DNA from: CAMLFJ01 sp040902305
Lineage (GTDB): Bacteria > Methylomirabilota > Methylomirabilia > Rokubacteriales > CSP1-6
Assembly: GCA_040902305.1 (NCBI GenBank)
Contig: JBBDXN010000152.1
Coordinates: 3,959 to 67,958, forward strand
DNA: 64,000 nt
Direction of reading: 5' to 3'
The position numbers and the translations under genes were made by a program. The notes below the pieces were generated by a model. It searched no databases. It was given only the letters and a program-made list of their open reading frames with translations, and was not told where the DNA came from. Shown here piece after piece: positions 58,854 to 64,000 of the stretch (its first letter is position 1; the number at the start of each line of letters is the position of its first letter).

Positions 58854-59774
58854 ATGAATCCACGCGAGTATAACATGCGGGTTCGCGCGCGCCCGGTGGC
58901 GGAAACGGTCGCCGACGTCATGGCGGCCGCCGCGCGGCTCGAGCCCGACGGCCGCGGCCGCTTCCTCGCGTCACCGCTCCTGCAGAGCTGGCCCGGCATC
59001 GTGCACGGCGGCGGTCTGGTCGCGCTGCTGGACTCGGCCGCGGTCGCGCTCGGCCGGGACCATGGGCCGCGGCGCATCGAGGGCCGCCTCACCTCCTCGG
59101 TACCGATCGAGGCGCCGCTCGACCTGGAGGGCCGCCGGGAGGACGGCGGCGCCACCGTCACCATCCTCGATCGCGGCCAGCCGCTGACGTCGGCCACCAT
59201 CACCACCGGCGTCGTCGAGGAGCCGGCGCTCGATCCCGGCTGGTCGGTGAGCGAGCGTGAGGGCTGGCCGATGCCGCTGTCCGATCAGTGCCTGGCCTGC
59301 GGCGCGCAGAATCCACTCGGCCTGCAGCTCGGCCTGCGCTTCGACCCCGAGGGCGTCTGGGCCCGCTTCCTGCCGCGCGAGCCCTGGCGGCGCCCCGGCG
59401 GTCGCCTCGACCCCGCCCTGCCCGCGGTGGTGCTCGACGAGGTGGCGTGGTGGCTCGGCGCCCTGGTCACGAAGGAAGGCGGCCTCACCAACCGGATCAG
59501 CCTCACCCTGCTGCTCCCGGACGCGATCGTGCCGGGCCCGGTCACCGCGCTGGGCCGCTTCGCCGACGTGACCCCGGTGGACCGCCGCCGCGCCTTCTAG
59601 CGCACCCGCTCGGCCCTGCTCGACGCCGACGGCACCCCGCTGGCTACCGCGGTCATCGTCTACCGCGCCGGCGCCGACTATTCGAGCCGTCAGATGGCTT
59701 TCTTCCGCTCCCGCACCGATCCCGAAGTCTTCGAACGGATGTTCCCGAACTATCAGGACGAGGGAAGTCGGTAA
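58854..59774 (+). pseudogene. Hotdog-fold thioesterase-like gene interrupted by an in-frame TAG
   Basis: The first 248 codons (58854-59597) encode a two-domain PaaI-like thioesterase (LQSWPGIVHGGGLVALLDSA, DQCLACGAQNPLGLQLGLRF, VVLDEVAWWLGALVTKEGGLTNRI). A TAG at 59598-59600 interrupts it. The same frame continues for 57 sensible codons (ALLDADGTPLATAVIVYRAG...FERMFPNYQDEGSR) to TAA at 59772-59774. Either a nonsense mutation or a sequencing or assembly error is present (one base, for example TGG or CAG to TAG). The first part alone lacks the final strand. Confidence 0.7.
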
Positions 59775-59935
59775 CTCCTGCCGGGTGGGTCTTACCGGAG
59801 GCTCCGCCCTTCGTCGATCCCGATCACCCCGGTCCCATCTCCTTCTGATCGTTTCCCCGAGCTGGCGGCGTGGTCCGCTAGTTGCTTGCGTAGACGGCAC
59901 GAGGCGCCGACCGAACGCGAAGGAGAAAGACCACG

Positions 59936-60457
59936 ATGCGGTCATCGAAGACCCGGGGACGCAGCACCGAGAAGGACGCGATCGCGCTCCTCAAGGAAGA
60001 TCACGAGAAGGTCCGCGACCTGCTCGGCGAGCTGGAAGAGACGACGGACAAGGCGGTGGGCAAGCGCGAGAAGCTTCTGGCCGCCATCGAGCAGGAGCTG
60101 GCGATCCACACCCGGATCGAGGAAGAGATTTTTTATCCCGCGTTTCGCGACGCGGCCCGGAAGAAGGACGACGCCAAGCTCTACTACGAGGCCCTCGAGG
60201 AGCACCACGTGGTCGGCCTGGTCATGCCCGAGATCAAGGGCACCGGGGTCGACTCCGAGCAGTTCGCGGCCAAGGCCAAGGTCCTCAAGGACCTGGTGGA
60301 GCATCACGCCGAGGAGGAAGAGAAGGAGATGTTCCCACGAGCCCGCAAGCTGATGGATCGGGAGGAGTTGCTCCGCCTGGGCGGCGAGCTGGCGACGGCC
60401 AAGGAATCGATGGCGCGAGGGACGCAGGGCCGGCTGGCCGGCCTGCTGGGAGGCTAG
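59936..60457 (+). CDS. Hemerythrin HHE cation-binding domain protein
   Basis: The protein has 173 residues. A four-helix bundle has metal-ligand positions in LLKEDHEKVRDLL, AIHTRIEEEIFYPAF, ALEEHHVVG and LVEHHAEEEEKEMFP. It binds a di-iron site for O2, NO or redox sensing or storage. The start is ATG with GGAG upstream. It is immediately followed, 1 nt after the stop, by the secreted protein gene. Confidence 0.9.
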   Translation: MRSSKTRGRSTEKDAIALLKEDHEKVRDLLGELEETTDKAVGKREKLLAAIEQELAIHTRIEEEIFYPAFRDAARKKDDAKLYYEALEEHHVVGLVMPEIKGTGVDSEQFAAKAKVLKDLVEHHAEEEEKEMFPRARKLMDREELLRLGGELATAKESMARGTQGRLAGLLGG

Positions 60458-60458
60458 C

Positions 60459-60875
60459 ATGGGCCACCAGCTCGCGCGCCTCGCGGTGGCCGTGGTCGTC
60501 ACGTTCCCGGTCTTCATCGGCTGGGGAGAGGCGCAGAGCCCGAAGCCGGCGCCCGCCCCGAAATCGGAAGGGCCGGTCCAGGGCTACCACGGCGGGTACG
60601 ATCCGATCGACAAGAGCAAGGCACCGGCCGCTCCGGGAGGCAAGAAGACGGACACGGGGAACGCCGACGAAGGCCGGCGCGGGAAGACCGTCTCGGGAGC
60701 CATCACCGCCATCGACGGCCGGAAGCTCACCCTGGACAGCGGGTTGATCCTGGTGCTGCCTCCAACGCTGAGCGTGGACCAGAACACTCTCACGGTGGGA
60801 GCCCGAATCAAGGCCCGGTACGAGAATCAGGGTGGCTCCCACGTGGTGACGACGATCAGTCGGACGCCCAGCTAG
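60459..60875 (+). CDS. Secreted protein of unknown function
   Basis: The protein has 138 residues. The signal peptide is LARLAVAVVVTFPVFIGWGEAQ. A Pro/Lys-rich linker (APAPKSEGPVQG) is followed by a small beta domain (GKTVSGAITAIDGRKLTLDSGLILVLPPTLSV... VGARIKARYENQGG) like DUF5666/DUF1344-type OB domains. Coupling to the hemerythrin gene suggests envelope or redox stress. No catalytic motif seen. Confidence 0.75.
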   Translation: MGHQLARLAVAVVVTFPVFIGWGEAQSPKPAPAPKSEGPVQGYHGGYDPIDKSKAPAAPGGKKTDTGNADEGRRGKTVSGAITAIDGRKLTLDSGLILVLPPTLSVDQNTLTVGARIKARYENQGGSHVVTTISRTPS

Positions 60876-60909
60876 ACGCGCACGAAGACGCCGGGCGGAG
60901 GCGCTGATC

Positions 60910-61041
60910 TCAGGTCCCGCGCAGCTTGTTCTTCTGCCGGGCGGTCGTCCGGCGGTGGACGAGGCCCCGCGGCGGCTCCTTCGGGCGCTTCGTCGCGGCG
61001 AGACTCCGCTGGGCGCTTCTCTTCGACTTGGATTTCGGCAT
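60910..61041 (-). CDS. 43-residue highly basic protein
   Basis: This short protein begins MPKSKSKRSAQRSLAATKRPKE and ends RQKNKLRGT, with roughly a third Lys/Arg. Start ATG at 61041 is preceded by GGAGGAG at ideal spacing, unusually strong here. The composition suggests an RNA- or ribosome-associated peptide. It lies just downstream of the PHP gene on the same strand. No homologue recognised. Confidence 0.6.
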   Translation of the reverse strand: MPKSKSKRSAQRSLAATKRPKEPPRGLVHRRTTARQKNKLRGT

Positions 61042-61054
61042 GGCGCTCCTCCTC

Positions 61055-61900
61055 TCAGGCGGGCCGAGACGCCCGCGCTTCCGCCACCTTCGCCTGCACC
61101 GCCTCCCACACCGCCAGGGGCACGGTGGGATTACCCAGCACCGCCGCGCGCACCGGAGGCCCGTGGAAGTCGGAGCCGCCGGTGGCGACCAGGCCATATT
61201 GCCGGCACAGGTCCACGTACGCCCCGCGCTGCGCCGCGGAGTGCTCGTTGTAGAAGCATTCGATGCCCATGAGGCCGGCCGCGATCAGGGATGGGATCAT
61301 CGCGTCGCGGTCCGACAGTCCCGGGTGGGCGAAGACGGGCACGCCGCCGGCCCGGCGCAAGAGGCGCACCGCGTCCTCGGGCGTGAGCTTCTTGCGCTGC
61401 ACGTGCGCGGGCTTGCCCGCGGCCAGGTACTTGTCGAAGGCCTCGCGCACCGTCTTGACGTAGCCGCGCTCGACCATCACGCGGGCCACGTGGGGCCGCC
61501 CGGCCGAGCCCTCCTGCACGAGGGCGAACACGCGCTCGGCGTCGATGGGCATGCCCAGTAGGGCGAGCCGATCGGCCATGCGGTGCACGCGCGCGCGGCG
61601 CTCCTCCCGCTGGGCCCGGCAGAAGTCCTGGAACCACGGGACTTCATACTCCATGCAGTAGCCGAGGATGTGGATCTCGGCGCCGTCGACGTCGCAGTTG
61701 ATCTCGATGCCGGGCACGATGGTGAGCGGCGGGTATCGCCGCGCTTCCTCGATCGCCTCCGCGAGACCCTCGGTCGAGTCGTGGTCGGTGATCGCGAGCA
61801 CGCGGATCCCGCGCCGGGCCGCCTCGGCCACCAGCTCGCGCGGCCGGAGCGTGCCGTCGGAGGCGACGGTGTGGGTGTGGAGATCGACGCCGCCGGCCAT
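61055..61900 (-). CDS. PHP-domain phosphoesterase (TrpH/YciV-like)
   Basis: The protein has 281 residues. Metal motifs of the PHP family are present: DLHTHTVASDGT, ITDHDST, GIEINCDVDGAEIHILGYC, VFAHPGL and GGSDFHG. It is similar to RNase AM/TrpH, which remove nucleotides from the 5' end of RNA or act on 3',5'-bisphosphates. It follows pepA in a run of four same-strand genes. Confidence 0.9.
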   Translation of the reverse strand: MAGGVDLHTHTVASDGTLRPRELVAEAARRGIRVLAITDHDSTEGLAEAIEEARRYPPLTIVPGIEINCDVDGAEIHILGYCMEYEVPWFQDFCRAQREERRARVHRMADRLALLGMPIDAERVFALVQEGSAGRPHVARVMVERGYVKTVREAFDKYLAAGKPAHVQRKKLTPEDAVRLLRRAGGVPVFAHPGLSDRDAMIPSLIAAGLMGIECFYNEHSAAQRGAYVDLCRQYGLVATGGSDFHGPPVRAAVLGNPTVPLAVWEAVQAKVAEARASRPA

Positions 61901-61916
61901 GTGGCTTCGCGCGCGC

Positions 61917-63431
61917 CTAGCGTCGCCCGTTCGAGAGGTACGCGAGCAAGGTCCGCACGCCCACCCCGGTCGCGCCCTTGGGTCCGAGGGGCAGCTCGCG
62001 CTCCGTGAAGGCGGTGCCCGCGATGTCGAGATGGGCCCACGGCACCCCCGAGGTGAACTCGCGCATGAAGAGGCCCGCCACGATGGCCCCGGCGCCGCGC
62101 TGGCTCGAGATGTTGTTCAGGTCGGCCACGTCGCTCTTGAGCCCTTCCTTGTACTCCTCGTGCAGCGGCAGGCGCCACATGCGCTCCCCCGCCCCGTCCG
62201 CCGCGGCCAGCACCCGCGAGGCGAGGCCCTCGTCGCTCGCCATCACGCCGGAGACGCCCTGGCCGAGCGCGATGACCACCGCGCCGGTCAGGGTGGCCAT
62301 GTCGATCATCTCGTCGGGCTCGATGTGCTTGACCGCGTAGGCGAGCGCGTCGGCCAGGGTGAGCCGGCCCTCCGCATCGGTGTTGCCGATCTCGATGGTG
62401 AGGCCGTTCATGGCGCGCACGACGTCGCCGGGGCGCTGGGCGGTGCCCGAAGGCATGTTCTCGGTGGCCGCGATCAGCCCGTGCACCTCGACGGGAGGCT
62501 TGAGCCGCGGCAGGGCCTGGAAGAGGCCGAGCACCGCGGCGGCGCCCGACATGTCGTCCTTCATCCGTAGCATGCCGTCGGCGGTCTTCAGATCGAGCCC
62601 GCCCGAGTCGAAGGTGATGCCCTTGCCGATCACCACGATCCGCCGGCGCGCGCGCCCCTTGGGCGCATACGTGAGGTGGATGAACTTGGGCGGCTCCTCG
62701 CTGCCCTGCGCGACGCCCACGTAGGCGCCCATGCCCATCTTGGCGCACTCGGCGCGATCCAGCACGCGCAGGGTGAGCCCGCCCTCCTCGGCGATCTCGG
62801 CCGCGCGTCGCGCCAGGAACGTGGGCGTCACCACGTTGGCGGGCTCGTTGATCAGGTCGCGGGCGAGGCACGTGGCCTCCGCCGAGACCCGGCCGAGGCG
62901 CAGGCCGTCGCGCGCGGCGGCCGCGCTGCGCCGGTCGGGATCGAGCACGGTCAGGGCCAGTACCACCTTGCCGCTCTTCTCCTTCAGGTACTTGTCGAAC
63001 CGATAGGTGCCGAGCAGCGCGCCTTCCACGACGGCCTGGGCCCGCTCGCGGGCGGGCAGCGCAGCCGCGGGCATGAACACCGCGACGGTGGCGGCGCCGA
63101 GGTCGCGCGCGCGCCGCACCGCGGCGGCGGTGGCCCGGCGGACGGGCTCGGCATCGCGGGCCCGGGCCCCCCGCTTGAGCGGGCCGAGTCCCACCACCAG
63201 GATGCGCTCGGCGGGCACCGCCCCGCCCGAGTGGAAGTATGAGATCTGCCCCGGCTTGCCCTCGAATTTCTCGCTCTTGAGCACGCGGGAGAGCAGGCCG
63301 CCGAGCGTCTTGTCCAGCGCGGTGATCTCGGGCGCCGGGCGCGCGTTCTCGCCGTACTGCCCCAGCACCAGCACGTCCGCGCGCGCTTCCGATGGGCTCC
63401 GGGTCTCGAGGGCCAGCTCCATTCGCGTCAT
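61917..63431 (-). CDS. pepA: Leucyl aminopeptidase (M17, cytosol aminopeptidase)
   Basis: The protein has 504 residues, normal length. The catalytic domain has GKGITFDSGGLDLK, MKDDMSGAAAVLG, NTDAEGRLTLADAL and the conserved Zn/Mn ligands (Lys, Asp, Glu). PepA is an exopeptidase and in E. coli also a DNA-binding protein. ATG at 63431 overlaps the Nudix TGA (ATGA); a second in-frame ATG at 63422 is possible. Confidence 0.93.
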   Translation of the reverse strand: MTRMELALETRSPSEARADVLVLGQYGENARPAPEITALDKTLGGLLSRVLKSEKFEGKPGQISYFHSGGAVPAERILVVGLGPLKRGARARDAEPVRRATAAAVRRARDLGAATVAVFMPAAALPARERAQAVVEGALLGTYRFDKYLKEKSGKVVLALTVLDPDRRSAAAARDGLRLGRVSAEATCLARDLINEPANVVTPTFLARRAAEIAEEGGLTLRVLDRAECAKMGMGAYVGVAQGSEEPPKFIHLTYAPKGRARRRIVVIGKGITFDSGGLDLKTADGMLRMKDDMSGAAAVLGLFQALPRLKPPVEVHGLIAATENMPSGTAQRPGDVVRAMNGLTIEIGNTDAEGRLTLADALAYAVKHIEPDEMIDMATLTGAVVIALGQGVSGVMASDEGLASRVLAAADGAGERMWRLPLHEEYKEGLKSDVADLNNISSQRGAGAIVAGLFMREFTSGVPWAHLDIAGTAFTERELPLGPKGATGVGVRTLLAYLSNGRR

Positions 63432-63901
63432 CCTCCCTGGGCCAGGGTCCGCGCCTGGCCGAGGCCCACGGCACGGTGCACCATGTCCGCGAGCCCGTCG
63501 GTCGTGTCGTAGCCGTTGAGCTCCGCGATCGGCACCCACCGCACCTCGGCGGCGTCGCTACCCGCCCGCGGCACCCCGCCCTCGATGGCGGCGACGTAGT
63601 CGATGATCACGTAGTGATAGTGCACGCGGGCGGGCTCCGACCCGTTACCCGGCGCGAGCCGCACGCGGTCGATCACGCCGCAGAGGCCGAGCAGGCGCAC
63701 GCCGACGCCGCATTCCTCCCGCACCTCGCGACGCACCGCATCCTCGATGCGCTCGCCCAGATGGACGAGGCCACCGGGAATGCTCCACTTGCCCTTGGAC
63801 GGCGGCTGCCCGCGCTTGACCAGCAGCACGCGCTCGCCGTCCAGGATCACCGCGCCCACGCCCACGCGGGGCGCATCCGGGTACTCGCGCGCGAACGTCA
63901 T
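63428..63901 (-). CDS. Nudix hydrolase
   Basis: The protein has 157 residues from ATG at 63901. The Nudix box is intact in GGLVHLGERIEDAVRREVREECGV (Gx5Ex7REVxEExG). A preceding VGVGAVILDGERVLLVKRG matches the ADP-ribose pyrophosphatase/NADH-type group. It is the first gene of the Nudix-pepA-PHP-basic-protein run. The 16-bp tandem repeat lies just upstream. Confidence 0.9.
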   Translation of the reverse strand: MTFAREYPDAPRVGVGAVILDGERVLLVKRGQPPSKGKWSIPGGLVHLGERIEDAVRREVREECGVGVRLLGLCGVIDRVRLAPGNGSEPARVHYHYVIIDYVAAIEGGVPRAGSDAAEVRWVPIAELNGYDTTDGLADMVHRAVGLGQARTLAQGG

Positions 63902-63910
63902 CCGCGCCCC

Positions 63911-64000
63911 CTCACCATCGGACTCCCTCACCATCGGACTCCCTCACCATCGGACCCCCTCACCATCGGACCCCCTCACCATCGGACCCCCTCACCATCG
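63911..64000. repeat. 16-bp tandem repeat reaching the window edge
   Basis: Five complete copies of CTCACCATCGGACYCC plus a 10-base partial copy run from 63911 to the last base. Copies 1-2 have T and copies 3-5 have C at the variable position. The array sits just upstream of the Nudix gene and may continue outside the window. It could be a real minisatellite or an assembly-end artefact. Confidence 0.85.

Noticed and set aside
59598..59600. Pyrrolysine encoded by the in-frame TAG of the thioesterase gene
   Set aside because: No pyl genes are visible, the enzyme family is not known to use pyrrolysine, and other genes here end in TAG normally. A mutation or sequence error is simpler.
63911..64000. 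CRISPR array
   Set aside because: The 16-bp units are contiguous with no spacers, and no cas genes are in the window.

Overview
The window is about 70% GC, densely coded on both strands and bacterial. It carries a complete Tol-Pal locus, lgt and several lipobox proteins, so the host is a Gram-negative (diderm) cell. The overall gene mix (a fused ThyX-like protein, cyclases, LLM oxidoreductases, a UGSC selenoprotein, DUF3501/rubrerythrin, a Gld-type ABC exporter) and the N gaps flanked by homopolymers suggest a metagenome-assembled genome of an uncultured soil or groundwater lineage. Candidatus Rokubacteria/Methylomirabilota fits from memory of that group; this is an inference and was not tested.

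Layout. 0-2 kb: internally deleted IS remnant beside tRNA-Met, then a DUF4242/response-regulator pair. 2-6 kb: a strongly promoted Asp-rich protein behind a cluster of DnaA-box-like 9-mers, a urate-hydroxylase-like membrane protein, and a Fur-rubrerythrin-FeS oxidoreductase-DUF3501 operon. 6-13.4 kb: uvrA, a sensor kinase without an ATPase domain, an MFS carrier broken by an assembly gap, and a thiolase-fold/DUF35 pair. 13.4-15 kb: a two-gene unit encoding a UGSC selenoprotein with an in-frame UGA and its partner. 15-20 kb: a DUF3047 protein, a CoxE-like VWA protein, a conserved unknown and a MoxR ATPase, then an M48 protease. 20-26.3 kb: GAF sensor kinase, three small secreted or membrane proteins, tandem M20 amidohydrolases, DinB/TetR and a HExxH lipoprotein. 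26.5-30.6 kb: a 1340-residue FecR-domain protein with long repeats. 30.6-38.8 kb: ThyX-like protein, cyclase, BamE-like lipoprotein, tautomerase, LLM oxidoreductase, CgeB-like glycosyltransferase, threonine synthase, orphan DNA methyltransferase and lgt. 38.8-44 kb: tolQ-tolR-tonB/tolA-tolB-pal-cpoB. 44-55 kb: anti-sigma-like factor, alpha/beta hydrolase, DUF502, SDR, MBL hydrolase, DUF4340, Gld-type ABC exporter, fhs and YbgC thioesterase. 55-64 kb: an inverted-repeat mobile element, DUF4197, an AAA ATPase with an altered Walker B, a bifunctional nuclease, MFS, a thioesterase interrupted by an amber codon, hemerythrin, a 43-residue basic protein, PHP phosphoesterase, pepA, Nudix and a 16-bp tandem repeat at the end.

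The item that most deserves attention is 13379-13912. Ordinary gene calling splits it into two ORFs at a UGA, but read through it is one 177-residue protein with Sec-Gly-Ser-Cys. A stem-loop follows the UGA, and the gene has a 4-nt GTGA overlap with an upstream partner. Several promoters here place a -10 box 6-10 nt before the start codon, suggesting frequent leaderless or very short-leader transcripts.
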